NCBI GenBank assembly: GCA_029862935.1
Contig: JAOTWK010000128.1
Location: 1-8,698 of the forward strand
Length of the DNA: 8,698 nt
From: Gemmatimonadota bacterium
GTDB taxonomy: Bacteria > Gemmatimonadota > Gemmatimonadetes > Gemmatimonadales > GWC2-71-9
Direction: 5' to 3'
Part shown: in pieces, positions 1 to 5,824 of the stretch
How the letters are laid out: each line of letters opens with the position of its first letter
Numbering within the stretch: the stretch's first letter is position 1
The notes under the pieces: model-generated
Databases searched by the model: none
What the model saw: only the letters and a program-made list of their open reading frames with translations
Told to the model about the DNA's origin: nothing
Position numbers and translations under genes: made by a program

Positions 1-1590
1 CTGCCGCACTTCCTCTCGGAGGGCCGTGGCACGATCGATGTGTACTTCACCCGGGTGTACAACCCGGTGTGGACGAACCCGGACGGGTTCTCGTGGATCG
101 AGGTGCTCACGAACGAGCGGCTCATGAAGCTGCACGTGGCCCTCACGCCGACGTGGAACGAAACCGCGTACTTCGCGGACTACGTGCTGCCCATGGGACA
201 TTCGTCGGAGCGGCACGACACGCACTCCTATGAAACGCACGACGGGCAGTGGGTCGGATTCCGCCAGCCGGTGCTCCGTGCGCTGCGCGAGCGGATGGGA
301 CAGGCGGTGAACGACACCCGTGAGGTGAATCCCGGTGAAGTGTGGGAGGAGAACGAGTTCTGGATGGAGCTATCCTGGCGCATCGACCCAGATGGAAGCA
401 TGGGCATCAGGAAATACGTCGAGTCGAAGGCACGCCCAGGAGAAAAGCTAGGCGTCGACGAGTACTACGCGTATGCCTTTGAACACTCCATTCCAGGACT
501 TCCGGACAAGGCTGCAGCCGAAGGCCTGACGCCGCTCGAATACATGCGGCGGTACGGCGCGGTCGAGGTCACCAAGTCGGTCGGTCCGCGCTACGAAGAG
601 GAGGTGCCGCGCGACGATCTTCAGGATCTCGGTGAGGACCGGTTTGGGCGCATCTATACCCGCGCACCCAAAGTGCCGACTCTCAACGTGGTGCCGATGC
701 CGAGTCCCGAGGGCGATGCGCAGGGGCGCCGTCCGGTGGGCGTGCGCGTCGACGGGGCAATTCGTCGCGGATTCCCGACGCCGAGTGGACGGCTCGAATT
801 CTATTCTGAGACGCTCGCCAACTGGGGATGGCCCGAGTGCGCCCTACCGACCTACATGCGGAGTCACGTTCATCCGGATCACTTGGCACCGGGGCAGAAG
901 GTGCTGATCTCGACGTTCCGCCTGCCGGTCCACATCCACACGAGGAGTGCGAACGCCAAGTGGCTGGACGAGATCGCACACACCAATCCGTTGTGGATCA
1001 ATCCCAACACGGCCGGAGAGCTGGGGGTCAGAACGGGTGATCTGGTACGCGTTGAGACTGAAATCGGCTATTTCGTGGTGAAGGCGTGGGTAACGGAGGG
1101 CATTCCGCCGTCGGTGGTCGCCTGCAGTCATCATATGGGGCGATGGAGGATCCACGATGAGGGTCAGCGCCAGCTCATGGCGACCGTCGAGCTGGATCAC
1201 GCGGGGTCGGACTGGGGACTGAGTCGGAAGGCGGGCGTGGGCCCATTTCCGTCGAGCGACCCTGACACGCGTCGCATTTGGTGGACCGACGTGGGCGTGC
1301 ATCAGAACCTCACGTTCTCCGTGCATCCGGACCCGATTTCGGGTCAGCACTGTTGGCATCAGGCGGTGCACGTCCGGCGAGCGCAGCCCGGTGATGCCTA
1401 CGGGGACATTCATGTGGATACGGAGAAGTCGCGGGCGGTGTATCGCGAATGGTTGCGCAAAGCACGGGCGGCGTCGAGCCATTCGCCCGAAGGTACGCGG
1501 CGGCCGTTCTGGTTGCTGCGCCCGCTCAAACCGGCAAAGAAGCACTTCCGGCTCCCGCCGCCGAAGGCGCCGGCCGGAGCGGGGACGTAG
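1..1590 (+). CDS. Molybdopterin oxidoreductase (DMSO reductase superfamily) catalytic subunit, C-terminal part, 5' truncated
   Basis: The reading frame is open from base 1, so 529 residues of the C-terminal part are visible. The GTG at 40 is an internal Val codon, not a start. Counting from the window edge, residues 53-64 hold the family-typical stretch ending ADYVLP, followed by a His-rich segment (GHSSERHD). FPTPSGRLEFYSE lies near nt 770-812, a signature of PsrA/PhsA/ArrA-like enzymes. From about residue 301 (VLISTFR) to 470 is the molybdopterin-dinucleotide-binding domain, with NPNTAGELGVRTGD and a downstream CSHHMGRW. The missing N-terminal half should carry the [4Fe-4S] motif and the Mo ligand. 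A TorD-family chaperone starts 5 nt downstream, as expected for a bis-MGD enzyme. The substrate is not readable here. Sulfur-relay genes downstream favour a sulfur compound (SoeA-, PsrA- or PhsA-like role), but a formate-dehydrogenase-like enzyme is possible. The family call is firm, the reaction inferred. Confidence 0.92.
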   Translation: MPHFLSEGRGTIDVYFTRVYNPVWTNPDGFSWIEVLTNERLMKLHVALTPTWNETAYFADYVLPMGHSSERHDTHSYETHDGQWVGFRQPVLRALRERMGQAVNDTREVNPGEVWEENEFWMELSWRIDPDGSMGIRKYVESKARPGEKLGVDEYYAYAFEHSIPGLPDKAAAEGLTPLEYMRRYGAVEVTKSVGPRYEEEVPRDDLQDLGEDRFGRIYTRAPKVPTLNVVPMPSPEGDAQGRRPVGVRVDGAIRRGFPTPSGRLEFYSETLANWGWPECALPTYMRSHVHPDHLAPGQKVLISTFRLPVHIHTRSANAKWLDEIAHTNPLWINPNTAGELGVRTGDLVRVETEIGYFVVKAWVTEGIPPSVVACSHHMGRWRIHDEGQRQLMATVELDHAGSDWGLSRKAGVGPFPSSDPDTRRIWWTDVGVHQNLTFSVHPDPISGQHCWHQAVHVRRAQPGDAYGDIHVDTEKSRAVYREWLRKARAASSHSPEGTRRPFWLLRPLKPAKKHFRLPPPKAPAGAGT

Positions 1591-1595
1591 CGGCG

Positions 1596-2447
1596 ATGGA
1601 GTTGTTGCGCGCCCTTGCCGTGGTGGCAGAGCCGCCGAGCGACGAGACCGCGACTCTTGCGGAGCTTCTGCAACTGGGGGCGACCCCGTCGGCAGAGGAC
1701 TACACGGACCTATTCACGTTTCAGTTGATGCCGTACGCGTCGATCTATGTGGGCGCTGAGGGCATGTTGGGAGGGGAGGCCCGTGACAGAGTCGCCGGCT
1801 TTTGGCGAGCACTCGGTCAGGATCCCCCGGTGGAACCCGATCATGTCGCCGTGTTGTTGGCTCTGTATGCTCGACTGTGCGACATGGAGTCGGAAGGCGC
1901 GCCGGAGCACGTCCGAGAGGCGTTCTTCTGGGAACACCTGGCCAGTTGGATGCCTGTGTGGCTCGAGAAGCTCGCTGATGTCGCGACGGGTCCCTATGCG
2001 GTGTGGGCGGGCATCGTGGCGCGTTCGTTCGCTGAGACGGCGGGCACTACGACCTCCGCCGTGTTGCCGCTCCACCTACGCGCCGCCCCACAACTGGGTG
2101 AATCGTTCGAGTCGATGGAAGCGTTGGCGCAGGCGCTCCTCACGCCCGTCCGATCGGGAGTGATCGTGACACGTCGTGATCTGGCGCGTGCGGCCCGCGA
2201 GTTGGCGCTCGGGCTGCGCGCGGGGGAGCGGCGTTATATCATGCGAGCCTTGCTGGAACAGGATGCGGGCCGCACACTCCGGTGGTTGGCGCGAGAAGCG
2301 GAGGCGTGGTCTGCGCGGTACGCGGCGCGTCTCGTTGGCTTTGGTGACGTTGCGCGATTTTGGTCCGGACGTGCAGATCGAACGGCGCGCACGTTGAGGA
2401 CGATGACGGAAGATCAGGAGGTCACCCATGCTGGATCAGGACGTTAG
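1596..2447 (+). CDS. TorD/DmsD-family molybdoenzyme maturation chaperone
   Basis: This 283-residue protein is a cytoplasmic chaperone that would bind the apo-molybdoenzyme encoded just upstream and hold it for cofactor insertion. It is largely alpha-helical. An early Y-x-x-LF element (Y36-F40) is followed by LMPYASIYVG (44-53). The family-typical EPDH lies at 80-83, and FFWEHLASWMP at 110-120 matches the usual F-x-x-x-HL-x-x-W-x-P element. A C-terminal helical part (about 185-260) extends beyond the core. I chose ATG 1596 because it gives a normal N-terminal lead before the first conserved motif. An in-frame GTG at 1449 would add 49 Ala/Pro-rich residues lying over the molybdoenzyme's end. 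No good Shine-Dalgarno precedes 1596 (weak GGAG 1576-1579), so translation may be coupled to the upstream stop 5 nt away. The 3' end overlaps the next gene by 20 nt. Confidence 0.9.
   Translation: MELLRALAVVAEPPSDETATLAELLQLGATPSAEDYTDLFTFQLMPYASIYVGAEGMLGGEARDRVAGFWRALGQDPPVEPDHVAVLLALYARLCDMESEGAPEHVREAFFWEHLASWMPVWLEKLADVATGPYAVWAGIVARSFAETAGTTTSAVLPLHLRAAPQLGESFESMEALAQALLTPVRSGVIVTRRDLARAARELALGLRAGERRYIMRALLEQDAGRTLRWLAREAEAWSARYAARLVGFGDVARFWSGRADRTARTLRTMTEDQEVTHAGSGR
2416..2422 (+). promoter_or_regulatory. Strong Shine-Dalgarno for the DsrE2 gene
   Basis: AGGAGGT is a full match to the anti-Shine-Dalgarno core, 5 nt before ATG 2428. It lies inside the 3' end of the chaperone gene and fixes the DsrE2 start. 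It contrasts with the weak site in front of the chaperone. Confidence 0.85.
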
Positions 2448-2985
2448 GCTCACCGAAGACGCGGTCCGCAAGATCGTGCGCGAGGAGGTGGAGCGCGCGT
2501 TCAAGAAGGACCCGGCGAAGAAGCGCATGAGTCTCATCTCGTCAAAGGGAACTCTCGACTGGGCGTATCCGCCGTTGATCCTCGCCACGGCCGGAGCCGC
2601 GACGGGAATGGACGTGGCGATCTTCTTCACGTTCTACGGCTTGACGGTGATTCACAGGGATTTCGAGAAACTGCTCAAGGTGTCGCCGGTGGCGAACCCA
2701 GGCATGCCGATGCCCGTCCCGATGCCTGACATCGTCACGGCGCTACCTGGCATGACGTCGTTCGCAACGGGGATGATGAAGTCCAAGTTCAGCAAGAAGG
2801 GCGTGGCGAGCATTCGCGAACTCATCGACGTCGCCATCGAGTCCGACGTGCGCCTGATTGCATGCCAGATGACGATGGATGTCTTCGGCTATGAAGAAAA
2901 GGACTTCTTGGATGGCGTGGAGTTTGGCGGTGCCGCCGCTTTCATGTCAGAAGCGCGGAAATCGCACGTCACGCTGTTTATCTGA
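2428..2985 (+). CDS. dsrE2: DsrE2-like sulfurtransferase (DsrE/DsrF/DrsH-like family)
   Basis: This 185-residue protein belongs to the DsrE2 branch of the DsrE-like sulfur-relay fold, which carries a persulfide on a conserved Cys and trades sulfur with TusA and rhodaneses. The N-terminal charged helix (about 8-34) resembles the extension of DsrE2 proteins. The fold starts with SLISSKGTLDWAYPPLILA, then a hydrophobic stretch of about 30 residues (about 46-73) that could be buried or membrane-associated. A Met/Pro-rich loop follows (about 88-110, including GMPMPVPMP), then the signature ACQMTMDVFG. Cys146 in that signature is the only cysteine in the protein and so the presumed sulfur carrier. 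ATG 2428 is set by the AGGAGGT site 5 nt upstream. The next gene, tusA, begins 27 nt after the stop. Pairing with tusA and rhodanese is the well-known rhd-tusA-dsrE2 arrangement of sulfur oxidisers. The physiological donor and acceptor are inferred. Confidence 0.92.
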   Translation: MLDQDVRLTEDAVRKIVREEVERAFKKDPAKKRMSLISSKGTLDWAYPPLILATAGAATGMDVAIFFTFYGLTVIHRDFEKLLKVSPVANPGMPMPVPMPDIVTALPGMTSFATGMMKSKFSKKGVASIRELIDVAIESDVRLIACQMTMDVFGYEEKDFLDGVEFGGAAAFMSEARKSHVTLFI

Positions 2986-3012
2986 CAACGCTCACGTGAC
3001 CAGAGGAGAACA

Positions 3013-3264
3013 ATGGCTGAAGTTCAGGAAACCAAGGTGCTCGACGCGCGCGGCCTTCTGTGTCCGATGCCCGTCGTCAAGACGAACAAGGAAATGAAGA
3101 GCATGGCGGCAGGCGAGATCCTCAAGGTGCTCGCAACGGACCGTGGCTCGATCGTCGATTTTCCCGCGTGGGCTGAAGACACCGGGAACGAGCTGATCGA
3201 GTGGCACGAAGAGGGCGAGGGCGTGATGGTGTTCTACCTGCGCAAGGTCGAAGAGGAGGACTGA
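3013..3264 (+). CDS. tusA: TusA-family sulfur carrier protein
   Basis: This 83-residue protein has the usual length and layout of TusA (SirA/YeeD) proteins. The signature LDARGLLCPMPVVKT (10-24) carries the sulfur-binding Cys17 in the CPxP motif; Cys17 is the only cysteine. The remainder is the expected beta-alpha-beta-alpha-beta-beta fold with IVDFPAWAEDTGNELIEW and a final strand VMVFYLRKV. A good Shine-Dalgarno (GAGGAGA, 3003-3009) precedes ATG 3013. TusA proteins relay sulfane sulfur as a protein persulfide. Roles include tRNA 2-thiouridine, molybdenum cofactor sulfur supply and feeding oxidative sulfur pathways. Placement between dsrE2 and a persulfide dioxygenase points to the dissimilatory or detoxification role, which is inferred from context. 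The next gene starts 3 nt past the stop. Confidence 0.96.
   Translation: MAEVQETKVLDARGLLCPMPVVKTNKEMKSMAAGEILKVLATDRGSIVDFPAWAEDTGNELIEWHEEGEGVMVFYLRKVEEED
3254..3260 (+). promoter_or_regulatory. Shine-Dalgarno deciding a GTG start
   Basis: AGGAGGA lies within the last codons of tusA. It is 7 nt from GTG 3268 and 13 nt from the alternative ATG 3274. The spacing favours GTG 3268 as the start of the dioxygenase; the choice changes the protein by only two residues. Confidence 0.7.
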
Positions 3265-3267
3265 CCA

Positions 3268-4068
3268 GTGATCATGAAGCAGTTTCGGTACGAGCCGTTG
3301 GCGCAGGCGTCGTACTTGCTAGCCTGCCCACGGGCGAAAGAAGCCATCGTCGTCGACCCGATCGACAACCTCGGCGCGGAGTTTTACGTCCTCGAGGCTG
3401 CCGACTTGGGGTTGGCGATCACCGCGGTGCTCGAGACGCATGTCCACGCAGACTACATCTCCTGTGCCCGTGAGCTCGCCGAGATGAACGGCGTGCCACA
3501 CTATCTGAACGAGAAGGCAAAGGGCCTCGTGCAATACGAGTTCACCCCGTTTGCCGACGGGCATGTGTTCGAGGTCGGTGGCGTCCGGATCGAGGCGATG
3601 CACACGCCGGGACACACGCCCGAGCACACATCCTATCTCGTCACGGATACAGCGCGATCTGACGATCCGTGGTTCGTACTGACCGGCGACTCGCTGTTCG
3701 TGGGCGACGTGGGTCGGCCAGATCTCCTCATCGGCGACCAGGCGCTGGACGTGATGGGCGAAGAGGACCGTGCAGCAACGCTCTATCGGTCCGTCACCGA
3801 AAAGCTGTTTGCGCTGCCCGATTTCGTCGAGGTGTACCCCAATCACTACGGTGGCTCGACCTGCGGGGGCGTCAACATGAGCGGCAAAGCCGGCTCGACG
3901 ATCGCGTTCGAGAAGAAGTTCAACTTGGCAATGCGGCAGCCGACGGCGGAGGACTTCGCCAGGTTCGTGAAGGAAACCTCGAAACCGTTCCCTGATGACT
4001 ATCAACGAATCAAGTCATACAATCTGGGCCTCATTTCGAAAGAAGAAGTGCAAGGAGCGTCCGCATGA
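3268..4068 (+). CDS. MBL-fold persulfide dioxygenase (ETHE1-like, CstB N-terminal-like)
   Basis: This 266-residue metallo-beta-lactamase-fold protein should oxidise a thiol persulfide with O2 to sulfite in the cytoplasm, using mononuclear iron. The ETHE1-type iron ligands can be placed as His58 (in ETHVHADY), His115 (in HTPGHTPEHTSYLV) and Asp141 (in LTGDSLFVGDVGRPDL). The late motif VYPNHYGGSTCG (189-200) with His193 and Cys199, followed by MSGKAGSTIAFE, is typical of persulfide dioxygenases and separates them from glyoxalase II. The usual HxHxDH ends in Tyr63 here, not His; that position belongs to the second metal site, which mono-iron ETHE1 enzymes do not need. The start is GTG 3268, 3 nt after tusA, with ATG 3274 as alternative. 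The stop overlaps the next start (ATGA, 4065-4068). No rhodanese domain is fused, but one is encoded immediately downstream. Confidence 0.92.
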   Translation: MIMKQFRYEPLAQASYLLACPRAKEAIVVDPIDNLGAEFYVLEAADLGLAITAVLETHVHADYISCARELAEMNGVPHYLNEKAKGLVQYEFTPFADGHVFEVGGVRIEAMHTPGHTPEHTSYLVTDTARSDDPWFVLTGDSLFVGDVGRPDLLIGDQALDVMGEEDRAATLYRSVTEKLFALPDFVEVYPNHYGGSTCGGVNMSGKAGSTIAFEKKFNLAMRQPTAEDFARFVKETSKPFPDDYQRIKSYNLGLISKEEVQGASA

Positions 4069-4676
4069 TTCCGCAAGAGGTGCAAGCAGCGGTGGCGGAG
4101 GGTGCAGTCGTGCTCGACATGCGGCCGCCCAAGCCGTTCACCAAGGAGCATGTGGGTGGTGGCGTGAACATTCAGTTCAATCGCGCCGACCTCGCGGAAC
4201 GGGCCGAGATGTCGTTGCCGATGGACGCGCGCTATATCGTGCACGCCGAACCCGACCCGATCGCCAAAGTCGCCGTGAAGATCCTGCAAGACGCCGGTTT
4301 CACGGTCCTGGGTCACTTGGAAGGTGGGCTCAAGGCGTGGAAGGCGGCGGGACTCCCGACGGCCGAACTTCCGCTCATCGACGTCGACCATCTCAAGGCG
4401 AAGATCGACGACTACAAGGTGATCGACACCCGCGAGCGGTTCGAGTTCAAGTATGGGCACATCCCAGGTTCCGATGTGGTCGAGTGGACGGAGCCATGGG
4501 AGAAGTTCGAAGCCGTCGACGACAGTAAGCCCCTGGCTCTCGTCTGCGGTGACCAGGTACGAAGCTCCTACGTCGCCTCGATCATGCAGCGGGCAGGCAA
4601 GAACGCCTCGTTGGTGTTCGGGGGGATGGTCGATTGGACCGAGCGGGGCTATCCGCTCGAGAAGACGAAGAAATAG
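4065..4676 (+). CDS. Tandem-rhodanese sulfurtransferase (one Cys-less, one active domain)
   Basis: This 203-residue protein has two rhodanese domains. Domain 1 (about 1-100) keeps the fold markers VVLDMRPPKPFTKEHVGGGVNI and LEGGLKAWKAAGLP. At the active-site position it reads YIVHAEPDP, with His60 where Cys is expected, so it is probably structural or regulatory. Domain 2 (about 104-203) has VIDTRERFEFKYGHIPG, then LVCGDQVRSS with Cys161, the only cysteine and the presumed persulfide carrier, and ends FGGMVDWTERGYPL. Rhodaneses move sulfane sulfur between thiols, sulfite and carriers such as TusA. ATG 4065 overlaps the dioxygenase stop as ATGA and has AAGGAG (4052-4057) 7 nt upstream, so translation of the two is probably coupled. 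The domain order after an MBL dioxygenase reproduces the architecture known from CstB. Both rhodanese calls are clear; the direct partnership is inferred. Confidence 0.93.
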   Translation: MIPQEVQAAVAEGAVVLDMRPPKPFTKEHVGGGVNIQFNRADLAERAEMSLPMDARYIVHAEPDPIAKVAVKILQDAGFTVLGHLEGGLKAWKAAGLPTAELPLIDVDHLKAKIDDYKVIDTRERFEFKYGHIPGSDVVEWTEPWEKFEAVDDSKPLALVCGDQVRSSYVASIMQRAGKNASLVFGGMVDWTERGYPLEKTKK

Positions 4677-4687
4677 CCCACAAGTCC

Positions 4688-5737
4688 ATGCGCTCCGCAC
4701 CGATGGCGCTGTCCCGACTGGCGACGGTGGCGACGTGCGTGTCTGCCATCGCGGTCGCGTCTCCCGCACACGCGCAGCTGCCCGTGCCGGGTGCCTGGAC
4801 GTTCGTTTCTAGCCCGCACGCCGACCTGTGGTTCCACGGGCTCGCGGTTGTCGGGTTCGAGGGTTTCGCACCCGTGCCGCTCTACAGCCGCGACTATGTG
4901 GCTCGGGTGCACGCAGCGAAGGCGGAGCGCGGCGTTGCGCGGACGCCGCTCGACTCAATGGCAGGTTCCCTCCGCGCTGGCCTCGAGCGCGACAGCACCT
5001 TCGAGCTGTTTCACTTCGTTCCGCTGTATTTCGGGGTGAGCAGCGTCCCCGAGATGCTCGAAGCCCTGAACGATGTCGCGCGCGGCAGGCGACCGAGCGA
5101 TTTCGGGAGCGGGGCGGTTGCGAGCGTGTTGACGAGCCGCCGGCAACGGCGTGTGCTTGGCGAGTTCGTTCGGGCGCTCGAAGTGGAGTGGGAGCTGTTT
5201 TACCGCGAGTACTGGGAAGAGACCCGTGCGGCCAACGCGCGGCATATCGTGGCCAGTCAGCAATTGTGGAACCGCACGCTGGGACCCGTGCTCGATCCGT
5301 TCCTTCGGGCGCGCCAGGCACTTGGCGGCGTGGCGTTCGTGTCTCCCGCCGTCGGGCTGGAGGGGCGGGTGTTTGGCGGGCGGCCGGAACGCCCGGACGA
5401 TCACGTGGCGGCAGTCATGTTGGCGCCGTCCGATTCGTTGGCCGCGGCCCTGCTGCTCGTACGCGAGCTATGCTATCCGCTGGCCAGCGAGCTCACGGAA
5501 CGCATGCAGATCGGTGTAGGTGACCGTGTCTTCGCCGAGCGTGTGAGCAGCCGCGCCGCTATCCGGTGTGGTGCGATGCTCCTCGACCGCCATGTGCCGA
5601 ACCTGACCGCTCGGTATCGTGAGCTGTATCTGGCGGCGACATCGGAGGACGGCCGGGGCGCGGAAGCGTTCAGGCGAGCGTTCCCGGTCGACGCCTTGCT
5701 CCTGCGCGAGCTGCGCGAGGAATTGCGCGCGTACTGA
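4688..5737 (+). CDS. Secreted protein of unknown function
   Basis: I do not recognise the family of this 349-residue protein. From ATG 4688 it begins with a clear Sec-type signal peptide: Arg2 and Arg10, a hydrophobic core from about 11 to 24, and a cleavage site after SPAHA at 29/30. ATG 4703 (Met6) would also leave a workable signal; neither has a good Shine-Dalgarno. The mature part is rich in Arg, Ala and Leu, with long helices (about 145-180 and 325-349) and no transmembrane helix after the signal. LLLVRELCYPLASEL (256-270) resembles the helix of a zinc peptidase whose HExxH has become RELCY, but this is weak. Cys262 and Cys294 could form a disulfide. It starts 11 nt after the rhodanese, so it may be the last gene of the sulfur operon, yet it would act outside the cytoplasm. 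Its link to sulfur metabolism is unknown. Confidence 0.8.
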   Translation: MRSAPMALSRLATVATCVSAIAVASPAHAQLPVPGAWTFVSSPHADLWFHGLAVVGFEGFAPVPLYSRDYVARVHAAKAERGVARTPLDSMAGSLRAGLERDSTFELFHFVPLYFGVSSVPEMLEALNDVARGRRPSDFGSGAVASVLTSRRQRRVLGEFVRALEVEWELFYREYWEETRAANARHIVASQQLWNRTLGPVLDPFLRARQALGGVAFVSPAVGLEGRVFGGRPERPDDHVAAVMLAPSDSLAAALLLVRELCYPLASELTERMQIGVGDRVFAERVSSRAAIRCGAMLLDRHVPNLTARYRELYLAATSEDGRGAEAFRRAFPVDALLLRELREELRAY

Positions 5738-5768
5738 GACGCGGCGCGTGATCGCGATCGCACCAAAA

Positions 5769-5800
5769 CACGAGGGCGGCGTATTAGCGCCGCCCTCGTG
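5769..5800 (-). terminator. Intrinsic terminator between convergent genes
   Basis: Perfect inverted repeat of 13 bp: left arm 5769-5781 (CACGAGGGCGGCG), 6-nt loop TATTAG, right arm 5788-5800. Read on the minus strand it is followed by TTTTGG (complement of 5763-5768), as for a Rho-independent terminator of the gene ending at 5825. On the plus strand the hairpin is followed by GCAATG without a T run, so it would be a weaker stop for the operon ending at 5737. It is the only notable element in this 87-nt gap. Confidence 0.82.
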
Positions 5801-5824
5801 GCAATGTGGGTGTGGTGCCGAAGT

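Noticed and set aside
40..42. GTG as start of the molybdopterin oxidoreductase
   Set aside because: The frame is open to base 1 and the conserved N-terminal half of the family is missing, so this is an internal Val codon of a truncated gene.
844..1545. Minus-strand open frame of 233 codons within the molybdoenzyme gene
   Set aside because: No motif and Arg/His-rich composition, antisense to a conserved molybdopterin-binding domain.
2689..2757. Met/Pro-rich segment of DsrE2 as a possible copper-binding motif
   Set aside because: As far as I recall, a Met/Pro-rich loop here is ordinary for DsrE2 proteins, and there are no accompanying Cys or His ligands.
4634..4687. Upstream ATG extension of the secreted protein
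   Set aside because: It overlaps the rhodanese end and would put about 18 charged residues in front of a good signal peptide; ATG 4688 fits better.
5751..5761. Overlapping palindromes ATCGCGAT and GCGATCGC before the terminator
   Set aside because: Short self-complementary GC-rich words are expected by chance at this base composition, and no second copy or promoter lies nearby.
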